Below, piece after piece: positions 17,487-25,975 of a DNA stretch of 62,108 nucleotides. Numbering within the stretch: position 1 is the stretch's first letter; every line of letters begins with the position of its first letter. The notes beneath the pieces are model-generated. The model was not told the DNA's origin and made no database searches. It saw only the letters and a program-made list of their open reading frames with translations. This stretch comes from an uncultured Bacteroidales bacterium (GTDB taxonomy: Bacteria; Bacteroidota; Bacteroidia; Bacteroidales; Paludibacteraceae), in NCBI GenBank assembly GCA_900321605.1, contig ONWR01000008.1, positions 1 to 62,108 on the forward strand, given 5' to 3'. The position numbers and the translations under genes were made by a program.

Positions 17487-17503
17487 TTTTTTTGTATCTT
17501 TGC
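17472..17503 (+). promoter_or_regulatory. nusB promoter
   Basis: TTGC 17472-17475 and TATCTTTGC 17495-17503. It shares the -33 palindrome with the divergent DUF3276 promoter, so polymerase probably cannot occupy both at once. Confidence 0.85.
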
Positions 17504-17562
17504 ACAAATTTTTTTTTGCGCGCATTATGCGCGCCTACGCACGAACAATATATTTACTGTTT

Positions 17563-18516
17563 ATGATCAATAGAACGATGGTTAGAACGCGTGTTGTCCA
17601 AACGCTGTTCGCTTACTACCAAAATCCGGACAAAACTACTATTTCCGCACGCAAGGAGTTGAACAAATCCTTCGCCGACACGTATGACTTGTATTTCGTG
17701 TTGTTGGATTTTGCCAATGAGTTAACGGCATACGCTCAGCGTCAGATGGAGGAACAGAAGACTCGCGCACGCGCTACGCACTCTTCTTGGACTCCGAATC
17801 GCCGCTTTATACAAAACCGATTCGCGCAGCAGTTGTTCGACAACCGTATCTTACGCGCGCGCATCCAAGAGCAGCGTCTCGTCTGGGATAGCGGAATGAC
17901 CGCCGTTTCCGAGATCTATCGTCAGTTGACGGAGAGCGATTTTTATCGCGAATACATGGAAGCGGATAGTTGCACCTATGAGGACGACAAACGTATTTGG
18001 CGTCTTATTTACCAACATCTGCTCTTCGGCAGCGAGGCACTCCAAGAGGCACTGGATGAGATGGAGGTAGTGTTGGATAAATCCAACTGGACGGTGGATG
18101 CGGATGTCGTAATCAGCTATATCGTCAAGACCATCAAGCGTTTCAATGTAGACAGCGATCCGAGCACACCGCTTCTGGAGATGTTCGATGACGAGAGCGA
18201 ACTCCAGTTTGCCAATTCCCTGTTGGAGCAAGCTATTTCCCATCACGACGAGTACGAAGAGCTCATCAATACGCACCTGAAAGGCTGGGAAGCTGACCGT
18301 ATTGCGTATATGGATCGCATCATCATCGGAACAGCCTTGGCGGAGATCCTCAATTTTGAGGAGATACCTCTTACCGTTTCGCTCAACGAGTATATTGAGC
18401 TTGCCAAGGAGTATTCGGGAGACAAGAGCTACATGTTCATCAATGGTATCCTCTCCGAGGTGCTTCGGGACATGAAGTACAACGGCACTTTCTTCAAAGC
18501 ACTCGGAGTGAAATGA
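17563..18516 (+). CDS. nusB: Transcription antitermination factor NusB (long Bacteroidota form)
   Basis: NusB with NusE binds boxA RNA to promote antitermination at rRNA operons. At 317 residues this is the long Bacteroidota form. The N-terminal MVRTRVVQTLFAYYQN motif is typical, a lineage-specific insertion occupies the middle (about 60-190), and the canonical NusB helical fold is visible near the end (LLEQAISHHDEYEELINTHL, ADRIAYMDRIIIGTALAEIL, IPLTVSLNEYIELAKEYSGD). ATG 17563 was chosen over upstream codons lying in the promoter; ATG 17578 is an alternative. yajC and a ybbR-like gene follow, the usual order. Confidence 0.9.
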   Translation: MINRTMVRTRVVQTLFAYYQNPDKTTISARKELNKSFADTYDLYFVLLDFANELTAYAQRQMEEQKTRARATHSSWTPNRRFIQNRFAQQLFDNRILRARIQEQRLVWDSGMTAVSEIYRQLTESDFYREYMEADSCTYEDDKRIWRLIYQHLLFGSEALQEALDEMEVVLDKSNWTVDADVVISYIVKTIKRFNVDSDPSTPLLEMFDDESELQFANSLLEQAISHHDEYEELINTHLKGWEADRIAYMDRIIIGTALAEILNFEEIPLTVSLNEYIELAKEYSGDKSYMFINGILSEVLRDMKYNGTFFKALGVK

Positions 18517-18556
18517 AGTAATAATTAAAAATTAAGAATTAAAAATATTATACATT
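18517..18556 (+). repeat. AATTAAA words in the nusB-yajC gap
   Basis: AATAATTAAAAATTAAGAAT continues with AATTAAAA-type words of period 7, the same vocabulary as 45799-45824 and the glycosyltransferase insertion at 55125-55154. Confidence 0.65.
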
Positions 18557-18889
18557 ATGTTAAATTTCATTTTATTGCAGGCAGAGATGGCTGCAGAAGG
18601 ACAAGGTCAAAACCAATGGTCGTTCTGGATCATGATGATCCTCATTTTCGTAGTTTTTTATTTCTTCATGATTCGTCCTCAGACCAAGCGTCAGAAGGAG
18701 TTGCAAAAGCAACGTGAGAGCATGAAAAAAGGTGACAAAGTAGTGACCGCAGGTGGTATTTACGGTGAAATCAAGGAAGTTCAAGAGACCACTTTCATCA
18801 TCACAATCGCTAAAGATGTGACCATCAAAGTAAGTAAAGACAGTGTTTTCGCTGACGCTGCTGAAGTTGCAACCGACGAGAAAAAATGA
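18557..18889 (+). CDS. yajC: Preprotein translocase subunit YajC
   Basis: Accessory inner-membrane protein of the Sec translocon (with SecDF). The 110-residue protein has one membrane segment (SFWIMMILIFVVFYFFMI) followed by the hallmark RPQTKRQKELQKQRESMKKG and a beta-rich soluble domain (DKVVTAGGIYGEIKEVQE). It lies 40 bases after nusB, separated by AATTAAA words, and overlaps the ybbR-like gene by four bases (ATGA). Confidence 0.95.
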   Translation: MLNFILLQAEMAAEGQGQNQWSFWIMMILIFVVFYFFMIRPQTKRQKELQKQRESMKKGDKVVTAGGIYGEIKEVQETTFIITIAKDVTIKVSKDSVFADAAEVATDEKK

Positions 18890-19803
18890 AACGTGATATT
18901 CTGACATTCCTGCTATTTCTCCTACTGGCGGCTATGCTCTGGTACGGACATGCTATGCAATCGGTGCGTAACACGGTCGTACCTGTACTGATCCAGTACA
19001 CCGGAAAGCCAGGGACTATCGGTCTGGGAGAAGCAGGATTGCCGGATACCGTGATGATTGAAGTTAGAGATGCCGGATACAGGCTCAATACGTATCACAG
19101 CGATCCTTTACATCTATCGATTGATCTGAGACAATATATCCATGGCGAGAAAGGTACGATTCGTGTTCCTTCCGATGCACTGAGACGCAGTATCAGCGAT
19201 ATTTTGCAAGGCACAAGTCATCTGATTGACACCAAGCCGGAAGAGCTGGTTTGCTCGTATTACACAGAGCGCGAAAAGACAGTGAACATTGTTTTTGCCG
19301 GTTCGTTGGAGACAGCAGACGAGTATCAGCTGATCGATAAACCCCAATTGAGTCCCGCCAAAACCAAGATCTATGGTTCCGAGAAAGCGCTCAATGCGAT
19401 TGATACGCTTTATACGCAGCCTACAGAACTGTCCGGACTAAGCGACACGGCATCCTTCCGCATTGCATTAGCTATCCCCGCAGGCATGCGTGCTGAGACC
19501 GACAGCATCGATTTGCGCGTACTGACAGAGCGGTTCACAGAGAAGAAATTCACGATCCCTCTACGCGCTATCAATGCACCGGAAGGCTATATACTACGCT
19601 TGTTCCCGGAAGAGGTGGAGGTCAGTATTCGTGTCGGCATCAATCATTTTGCGAAAGTGAAACCGCAAGACATTCAAGCCAGTTGTGTGTATTCGCCAAA
19701 TCGCACCGATAAACTGGATGTAGAGTTGCATTATACCAATCCGCACATCACGGCAGCTTGGGCTTACCCCGGTGTAGTGGAGTTTTTATTAATAGAAAAA
19801 TAA
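18886..19803 (+). CDS. YbbR-like domain protein
   Basis: The 305-residue protein has an N-terminal membrane anchor (MKRDILTFLLFLLLAAMLWY) and then YbbR-like beta domains facing the periplasm: NTVVPVLIQYTGKPG with PDTVMIEVRDAGYRL, and a second region TVNIVFAGSLETADEYQLID. In Firmicutes, YbbR (CdaR) regulates the CdaA cyclase, but no cdaA gene is present here and Bacteroidales YbbR-like proteins are not characterised. It is coupled to yajC (ATGA overlap) and followed two bases later by the aminotransferase. Confidence 0.75.
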   Translation: MKRDILTFLLFLLLAAMLWYGHAMQSVRNTVVPVLIQYTGKPGTIGLGEAGLPDTVMIEVRDAGYRLNTYHSDPLHLSIDLRQYIHGEKGTIRVPSDALRRSISDILQGTSHLIDTKPEELVCSYYTEREKTVNIVFAGSLETADEYQLIDKPQLSPAKTKIYGSEKALNAIDTLYTQPTELSGLSDTASFRIALAIPAGMRAETDSIDLRVLTERFTEKKFTIPLRAINAPEGYILRLFPEEVEVSIRVGINHFAKVKPQDIQASCVYSPNRTDKLDVELHYTNPHITAAWAYPGVVEFLLIEK

Positions 19804-19805
19804 GT

Positions 19806-20933
19806 ATGAAGAAAATTCAAATGGTTGACCTGCAGTCGCAATACGCGAAAATCAAGCAGGATATAGACGCAGGTATTCAGGAGGTGATTGACACAGCCGC
19901 TTTCGTTAAAGGCAAGAAAGTCACCGAGTTCCAGCACCATCTGGAGCAGTACACCGGTTCTAAACATGTGATCAACGTCGGTAATGGTACCGATGCGTTG
20001 CAGATTGCCCTCATGGGACTTGGTCTGAAGCCCGGAGACGAAGTGATCACTCCGACTTTTACCTTCATCGCTACTGCAGAAGTGGTAGCTCTGTTAGGCT
20101 TGACGCCGGTTGTAGTGGACGTGAATTGGGACACCATGAATATGGACGTCGAGTCCGTACGCCGTGCTATCACTCCGCGTACCAAAGCGATTGTGCCGGT
20201 ACACCTCTTTGGTCAATGCGCCGACATGGAAGCGATCATGGAGCTTGCTAACGAGCACCACCTCTACGTAGTAGAAGATACCTGCCAAGCGATCGGAGCC
20301 CAATACACGTTTGCCAACGGAGAGACCAAGCAAGCCGGCACTATCGGTCACATCGGTTGTACCTCTTTCTTCCCCTCCAAGAACCTCGGTTGCTACGGTG
20401 ACGGAGGTGCTATCTTCACCAACGATGACGAACTCGCAGACCGCATGACCGCTATCGCAAACCATGGTTGCCGCGTACGCTACCATCATGACGAGATAGG
20501 TGTCAACAGCCGTCTGGATAGTATTCAGGCTGCCGTTTTGGACGCCAAACTACCCCATTTGGACGAGTATATCGCTGCGCGTCAGAAAGCCGCAGCTTAT
20601 TATGACAAGGTGTTTGCTGACTGCGAACGGCTATTAATCCCGGGTCGTCAACCGCATTCGACGCACGTATTCCACCAATATACGCTTCGCGTAGTAGGCG
20701 CAGATCGCGATAAGTTACGGGAAGGTTTGGCTGAACGCGGTATCCCTGCTATGATCTACTACCCCGTTCCTCTGCATCAGCAGAAAGCCTATCTCGACCC
20801 GCGTTACAAAGACGGCGACTTCCCTGTAGCCGAGCGTCTGGCTGCTTGCGTACTGTCACTGCCGATGCATACGGAACTGGATGAAGAGCAGTTGGAGTAC
20901 ATTACGAGTAACGTACTCGAATTGATTCGTTAA
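19806..20933 (+). CDS. DegT/DnrJ/EryC1-family aminotransferase
   Basis: PLP-dependent sugar aminotransferase or 3,4-ketoamine isomerase-like enzyme acting on nucleotide sugars for surface polysaccharides. The 375-residue protein starts at ATG 19806 (MKKIQMVDLQSQYAKIKQDI) and has NVGNGTDALQIALMGLGLKP, PVHLFGQCADMEAI, EDTCQAIGA and SFFPSKNLGCYGDGGAI, where the lysine forms the PLP Schiff base. The specific sugar cannot be told from sequence; VioA/WecE/DesI-type relatives are possible. No other polysaccharide genes lie adjacent. Confidence 0.85.
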   Translation: MKKIQMVDLQSQYAKIKQDIDAGIQEVIDTAAFVKGKKVTEFQHHLEQYTGSKHVINVGNGTDALQIALMGLGLKPGDEVITPTFTFIATAEVVALLGLTPVVVDVNWDTMNMDVESVRRAITPRTKAIVPVHLFGQCADMEAIMELANEHHLYVVEDTCQAIGAQYTFANGETKQAGTIGHIGCTSFFPSKNLGCYGDGGAIFTNDDELADRMTAIANHGCRVRYHHDEIGVNSRLDSIQAAVLDAKLPHLDEYIAARQKAAAYYDKVFADCERLLIPGRQPHSTHVFHQYTLRVVGADRDKLREGLAERGIPAMIYYPVPLHQQKAYLDPRYKDGDFPVAERLAACVLSLPMHTELDEEQLEYITSNVLELIR

Positions 20934-20980
20934 ACTGTTAAATCGTTAAACTGTTAAATCGTTAAACTGTTAAATCGTTA
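20933..20980 (+). repeat. 16-bp unit repeated three times at the rpoN start
   Basis: AACTGTTAAATCGTTA is repeated perfectly three times. It starts in the stop codon of the aminotransferase, and its final A is the first base of the rpoN ATG, so the whole intergenic leader is repeat. Confidence 0.85.
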
Positions 20981-22473
20981 TGCAATCCATTGGACTAAAT
21001 CAAACACTGACGCAAACGACTAAGTTGTCTCCTGCGCAGATTCAGGTGATTCGTATGCTCGAATTGCCGTCCATCGAATTGGGTCAACGTATCAATGAGG
21101 AGTTGCAGGAAAACCCCGCACTCGAAGAAGGACACGAAGAAAAGGAGGAGTGGACCAATGATATGACGATGGATGAGGAGGGATACATGCCGGACGACGG
21201 ATTAGATGACGGTCGTCAGCGTGACCCGCTGCAGAACGAAGATTTCAACTATGAGCAATACGTCTCGGATGATGAGACACCTTCTTATATGTTGCGTCAG
21301 CAGTACAATCCTGCGGACGAAGACCGACGTGAGGTGCCTATCATCGGCGGAAGTAGCTTGATAGAGGAACTCAAAGCGCAGATCTACCTCACCAAGATGA
21401 CCAAACCACAGCGCCATATAGCCAAATGGGTGCTCGGTAACATTGACGATGACGGTTATCTGCGTCGTACAACGGAACAATTAGTGGATGATCTGATGTT
21501 CCAAGAACAGCTGACCGTAACGGATGCTGAGATGGAAGATATAGTTCGCCAAATCAAGCAGTTTGACCCTCCCGGCATCGCAAGCGCTAACCTGCAAGAG
21601 TGTCTGCTGACTCAACTGAGCCGCAAGCCTCAGACAGAGACTGTCCAATTGGCACAGACCATCTTGAGCGAGTATTTTGAGGCGTTCTCCAAGCATCATT
21701 TCGATAAGATCATCCAGAAGATCGGTTGCACGGATGAGCAGTTCCAAACAGCTGTACAGGAGATCGTGCATCTCAACCAGAAACCCGCTAACGCCTTTAC
21801 CGGCTCGGTCTATGAGACCCAGCGTCAGACCGTTATTCCGGATTTCACGATTGAGGAACGCGATGAGGAGCTATACGTGGTGCTCAATACCGGAGACATT
21901 CCGGAGCTGCACGTGAGCCGCGAGTACAGCGAAATGTTAGAGAACTACTCCGCTATGCCGCAGACCGCCGAGAATAAGCAGGCAGCACAGTTCATCAAAC
22001 AGAAACTGGATTCCGCCCGATGGTTCATTGACGCCATCAAACAGCGTAACGAGACGCTCATGAAAACGATGACTGCGATCCTCAAGGCGCAATACGACTT
22101 CTTCCTCGACGGCGAGGAGACGAGCCTCAAGCCGATGGTACTGCAAGACATAGCAGACCGTACCGGTTACGATGTTTCCACCATCTCTCGCGTGAGCAAC
22201 AGTAAGTATGTAGAGACGCGGTTTGGTATCTATCCGCTCAAGTATTTCTTCTCGGAGGCAATGACCAATGCCGAAGGAGACGAGATCTCCACACGTGAGA
22301 TCAAGAAGATCCTACAGGAACTGGTGGACGCAGAGGATAAACATGCTCCGCTGACCGACGAACAATTAGTGGAGGCGTTGGGCAACAACGGTTACCCCAT
22401 TGCCCGACGTACCGTAGCCAAATACCGCGATGTATTAGGTATCCCCGTAGCGCGGCTACGTAAGACCCTATGA
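20980..22473 (+). CDS. rpoN: RNA polymerase sigma-54 factor
   Basis: Alternative sigma factor requiring AAA+ activators. The 497-residue protein has region I (MQSIGLNQTLTQTTKLSPAQ, IQVIRMLELPSIELGQRINE), an acidic region II, the core-binding region III, a helix-turn-helix (IADRTGYDVSTISRVSNSKY), and the C-terminal RpoN box (ARRTVAKYRD). All diagnostic parts are present. No sigma-54 activator is encoded in this window. The leader is made entirely of the 16-bp repeat, and the stop overlaps the next start (ATGA). Confidence 0.95.
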   Translation: MQSIGLNQTLTQTTKLSPAQIQVIRMLELPSIELGQRINEELQENPALEEGHEEKEEWTNDMTMDEEGYMPDDGLDDGRQRDPLQNEDFNYEQYVSDDETPSYMLRQQYNPADEDRREVPIIGGSSLIEELKAQIYLTKMTKPQRHIAKWVLGNIDDDGYLRRTTEQLVDDLMFQEQLTVTDAEMEDIVRQIKQFDPPGIASANLQECLLTQLSRKPQTETVQLAQTILSEYFEAFSKHHFDKIIQKIGCTDEQFQTAVQEIVHLNQKPANAFTGSVYETQRQTVIPDFTIEERDEELYVVLNTGDIPELHVSREYSEMLENYSAMPQTAENKQAAQFIKQKLDSARWFIDAIKQRNETLMKTMTAILKAQYDFFLDGEETSLKPMVLQDIADRTGYDVSTISRVSNSKYVETRFGIYPLKYFFSEAMTNAEGDEISTREIKKILQELVDAEDKHAPLTDEQLVEALGNNGYPIARRTVAKYRDVLGIPVARLRKTL

Positions 22474-23108
22474 ATAGACTGACAGAAATAGTATCCAAAG
22501 CGCTGAGTGTGCTGCTCTACCCGCTTTTCGTACCTACGTACGGCGTAGCGCTGTTCTGCTATGCTATTTCGATTCATGTGTGTCCCCTTCCTCCCGTCTG
22601 GTACGGGGTAGCTATTATCGGCACGCTGGTACTGACCTGCCTGCTGCCTATGTCCGCTATCTGGATACTCATTCGCAAAGGAGAAGTGAGCGATATACAG
22701 ATAGCCGACGCCCAACAGCGTACCGTTCCCTATCTGTATACGATCTTCGGCTTTGGATGTTGGAGTTATCTGATGATTTCAGTCCTACGCGCACCGATGT
22801 TCCTGAGTCTGGTAGCAGTCGGAGCTACGGTAGCAATCGGCTTGGTCGCACTCATCAACCGATACTGGAAAATAAGCGCACACCTCACCGGTATGGGCGG
22901 ACTCTTTGGCGGACTGATGAGTTACTGTCTTGGTTTAGGAGCGATTCCTACATGGGGTACTATTTGCCTATGGGGCGCTGTGTCCTTAGCTCTTATGTAC
23001 GCGCGGGTACGCCTGAACGCACATACGCCTACGCAGGTATGCGCAGGGTGGTTGCTCGGTATCGTTTGTACGTTTTTTCCCTTTTATATCTATTCGTATG
23101 TGGCATAA
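22470..23108 (+). CDS. PAP2-like membrane protein
   Basis: The 212-residue integral membrane protein has about six hydrophobic helices. The C-terminal part HLTGMGGLFGGLMSYCLGLG and ARVRLNAHTPTQVCAGWLLG resembles the end of PAP2 (type 2 phosphatidic acid phosphatase) proteins of Bacteroidales, with candidate catalytic histidines in HLTGMGG and AHTP. The classical KxxxxxxRP motif is not obvious, so enzymatic activity is uncertain. It is coupled to rpoN by ATGA and overlaps lnb by 11 bases, placing it in the envelope-lipid cluster. Confidence 0.6.
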   Translation: MNRLTEIVSKALSVLLYPLFVPTYGVALFCYAISIHVCPLPPVWYGVAIIGTLVLTCLLPMSAIWILIRKGEVSDIQIADAQQRTVPYLYTIFGFGCWSYLMISVLRAPMFLSLVAVGATVAIGLVALINRYWKISAHLTGMGGLFGGLMSYCLGLGAIPTWGTICLWGAVSLALMYARVRLNAHTPTQVCAGWLLGIVCTFFPFYIYSYVA

Positions 23109-24090
23109 ACTTCGTATTCATATCACCCTTCTCTGTCTGGCAGTAACGACCTGCCTTCAGGCGCAGCGCTTGAGCGATCAAGCTTATATCTCGCTGCTTA
23201 CCTGTACGCCGGGCGAAGAGCTCTATGAGCGGTACGGACACACGGGTCTGCGTATATGCGATCCGGCAAACGATATAGATATCACTTTCAACTATGGTAT
23301 CTTTGATTTCAATGTGGATCATTTCTATTGGAAGTTCGTCAAAGGGGAGACTTGGTATGAATTAGGGGCAAGCGATACCTATTGGTTCCAATATAGCTAT
23401 GCGGCAGAGCAACGTCCTGTCTATGAGCAGGTTCTGAACCTCACGCCACAACAACGGGAAGCCATTTGGCAGGCTCTGCTGACGAACTATCAGCCCCAGA
23501 ACCGCTCGTATCTCTATAATTTCGTATTCGATAACTGTGCTACCCGTCCTTATGTCCTGATTGCCAAGACTCTGGGTGACAGTATTATCTCCGACTATAC
23601 CGGCTATACCGGCGTCTCTTACCGTCGTTTCCTGCGTCATTACACCGGTGGACTATCGTGGGCGAACGCGGGTATCAATCTGCTCTTCGGTCCCAAAGCG
23701 GACGAGCCCATGACTTCCGATCAACGGCTCTTCCTGCCTGAAGAACTGATGTTCTTCCTGCAAAGCGCTCATCTCGCAGACGGTACACCCTTAGTTAGTA
23801 ACGGTTCCATCGCTCCGTTCGTCATAGCAGGCACACCTTGGTACGCCTCTTGGCCGGTCGGATTAGCGGCTTATTTCATCATCGTACTGCTGTTCAGCAT
23901 CTACGACCGTCGTCGCGGACGATGGTCATGGGGAGTAGAATTGGTAGCAGCTATCCCTTACTTTCTGCTGCTCGCGGTAGTGACGTTCCTTACCTTTTTT
24001 TCCTGTCACCCTCTCGTTGGGTTCGGGTATCGTTTACTCATTATTCCTTTGACACACTTATGCGCAAGAATTATTTATATAGTACGTTAA
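23098..24090 (+). CDS. lnb: Lipoprotein N-acyltransferase Lnb (formerly DUF4105)
   Basis: In Bacteroides, Lnb replaces Lnt and adds the third acyl chain to lipoproteins. The 330-residue protein has a signal/anchor (ITLLCLAVTTCLQAQ), the periplasmic catalytic domain with ELYERYGHTGLRI (conserved His) and NFVFDNCATRPYVLIAK (conserved Cys), and C-terminal membrane helices (AAYFIIVLLFSIYDRRRGRW, FLLLAVVTFLTFFSC). Many lipoproteins are predicted in this window. It overlaps both neighbours, which suggests a tightly co-translated envelope operon. Confidence 0.8.
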   Translation: MWHKLRIHITLLCLAVTTCLQAQRLSDQAYISLLTCTPGEELYERYGHTGLRICDPANDIDITFNYGIFDFNVDHFYWKFVKGETWYELGASDTYWFQYSYAAEQRPVYEQVLNLTPQQREAIWQALLTNYQPQNRSYLYNFVFDNCATRPYVLIAKTLGDSIISDYTGYTGVSYRRFLRHYTGGLSWANAGINLLFGPKADEPMTSDQRLFLPEELMFFLQSAHLADGTPLVSNGSIAPFVIAGTPWYASWPVGLAAYFIIVLLFSIYDRRRGRWSWGVELVAAIPYFLLLAVVTFLTFFSCHPLVGFGYRLLIIPLTHLCARIIYIVR

Positions 24091-25520
24091 TCGCCTGTCT
24101 CTTCCTCTCTGCGATCTCCGCTATGCCGCGTCTGACGGTAGTAGCGGTAGTAGATGGTTTGACAGCAGAGAACCTCGCCACGCTGCGTCCTTATTGGCAG
24201 CAGGGAGGACTGCGTACGCTGAGCGAAGAGGCTTTTCAGACCATAGTCACTTATCCGCACCTCGTCTATGGAGGCAACGAAACGACCGCAACCCTCATCA
24301 CCGGTGTAACACCCGACAGGCATGGTTATTCGATGGATGCTTACTATGAGCGTCGTGACCGTAAGCAACATACGATGTTGGAGGACGCCAATGTACATGG
24401 TATCGGTACTGACCGACAACTCTCTCCGCACTCGTTGCTCTCCATCACGATGACCGACAAACTACGTCTGCTCTATCCCGCAGCGAAGATCTATGCTATA
24501 GGTATTCAGCCGGAGACAACCGTCCTGCTGGCAGGTCATGCGGCTAACGCTGCCTGCTGGTTAGATCCCGCTTCGCAACAATGGACAGCGACTGCTGCCT
24601 ATACCGAAGGACTGCCTACCGCTGCCTTTGAGCAGAACCAAAGCGGACGTATAGCTACCTTAGCTGCTCATACTTGGACACCGCGTATGGACATCCTCAC
24701 GTACACTTGTCCTACGCAGCAGGAACGTAAGAAAGGGTTCTCGTACGAAGCCAAAGAGGTGTTGCTGCATGCACCGGAAGCGAACACGCTCGTCATTGAG
24801 TTGGCGTTAGCGATGCAGCAGACCGAGTCCTTAGGTACGGACGCTACGCCGGATCTAATCATGCTCCATCTCAACACCCTTAGTCCGCAGGCGATCTCGG
24901 ATCGTATAGCGACGGCTGAACAAGAAGATATGTACCTGCGTATGAATCAAGACCTCGGTTTCCTGATGGAGCAACTCGACCGACGCATTGGACGAACGAA
25001 CTATCAGATTCTCGTGGTCGGAAGACCTGTCTTAGGTATCGCACCGGAGACGCTGAGTACTATCCATATGCCGGTCAAACAGTTCAATGTCGATCGTGCG
25101 GCAGCTCTTACGGGCACGTATCTCATGGCACTGTATGGTCACGAGCGATGGGTCGATGGAGGTCACGGACAGTCGATCTATCTCAACCGAACGCTCATTG
25201 AGCAGAAACGACTCAGTCTGGAGACCTTGCAACGTCAGGTAGCCAACTTCCTCATGGAGTTCGAAGGTGTCCAGATAGCGATGCCGGGATACGAGGCGAT
25301 GCGCTACCCGATGCTCAGTACTACGCTTTGCAAAAAACATACCGGCGACGTCGTCTTCATGCTTCAACCGGGTTGGCAACTGATGCAGAACGACACGCAG
25401 GTTACCGATCATGTCATTGATGACAATCCTGCCTCGCCGGTGATGCTATGGAGCGGTACAATTCGTCCTATGCCGCAAACCACCCTCACAGCAACAGACG
25501 TAGCAAATCTGATTTTTTAA
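24060..25520 (+). CDS. Alkaline phosphatase-superfamily protein, probably degenerate
   Basis: Start taken at ATG 24060, giving a signal peptide (MRKNYLYSTLIACLFLSAIS) and 486 residues. The first metal-site/nucleophile half is recognisable: LTVVAVVDGL and NETTATLITGVTPDRHGY with the nucleophile-position Thr. The second half of the superfamily active site is not found: LILHLNT-like sequence (MLHLNTLSP) stands where D-x-x-x-H is expected, and LVVGRPVLG where the (S/A)DHG motif is expected. It is probably secreted and catalytically inactive or altered. It overlaps lnb by 31 bases. Confidence 0.65.
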   Translation: MRKNYLYSTLIACLFLSAISAMPRLTVVAVVDGLTAENLATLRPYWQQGGLRTLSEEAFQTIVTYPHLVYGGNETTATLITGVTPDRHGYSMDAYYERRDRKQHTMLEDANVHGIGTDRQLSPHSLLSITMTDKLRLLYPAAKIYAIGIQPETTVLLAGHAANAACWLDPASQQWTATAAYTEGLPTAAFEQNQSGRIATLAAHTWTPRMDILTYTCPTQQERKKGFSYEAKEVLLHAPEANTLVIELALAMQQTESLGTDATPDLIMLHLNTLSPQAISDRIATAEQEDMYLRMNQDLGFLMEQLDRRIGRTNYQILVVGRPVLGIAPETLSTIHMPVKQFNVDRAAALTGTYLMALYGHERWVDGGHGQSIYLNRTLIEQKRLSLETLQRQVANFLMEFEGVQIAMPGYEAMRYPMLSTTLCKKHTGDVVFMLQPGWQLMQNDTQVTDHVIDDNPASPVMLWSGTIRPMPQTTLTATDVANLIF

Positions 25521-25561
25521 TAAAAATCTCAAATGTCAACTATAAAATCTAAAATACTATT

Positions 25562-25975
25562 ATGTTATTGTACGAAATCAAAGTTAATTATGAACGCCAG
25601 ACGGGAGAAGACAACCCTGGTAAAGTAAAAGAGACCTATCTGGTAGAAGGCGTTAACTGCGCTGATGTAGAGAACCATCTGATGGAAGAGATCAAACCTT
25701 TCATCTTCGGTGATTGCGAAGTAGCGAGCTGCAAGAAAGTGCAGTATTTTGACATCTTCCCGAACGAAGGAGGCGAATTTTGGTACAAAGGCCGTGTGGA
25801 ACTGATCACGGTAGATGGAGACAAAGAGACACGCAAGGCGGTTTCCGTTCTCGTGCAGGCTACCCTGTTGGACGATGCGGTACATGCGCTCAAGCAGTTC
25901 CTCAGTTCGCTTGACTGCGAGATCATCTCCATCGCGAAAACACCGATTATGGACATCTTACGTGCTGTGAACTGA
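25562..25975 (+). CDS. DUF4494 domain protein
   Basis: The 137-residue protein matches the Bacteroidota-specific DUF4494 family, with a conserved start (LLYEIKVNYERQTGEDNPGK), VKETYLVEGVNCADVENHL and a C-terminal EIISIAKTPIMDIL. No signal peptide; probably cytoplasmic; function unknown. Its stop TGA overlaps the glsA ATG by one base, and in Bacteroidales this family is often near glsA/glsB-like genes. Confidence 0.8.
   Translation: MLLYEIKVNYERQTGEDNPGKVKETYLVEGVNCADVENHLMEEIKPFIFGDCEVASCKKVQYFDIFPNEGGEFWYKGRVELITVDGDKETRKAVSVLVQATLLDDAVHALKQFLSSLDCEIISIAKTPIMDILRAVN

Noticed and set aside
19758-19805. Upstream extension of the aminotransferase start
   Set aside because: It overlaps the end of the ybbR-like gene, and the family N-terminus begins at MKKIQMVDL (19806).
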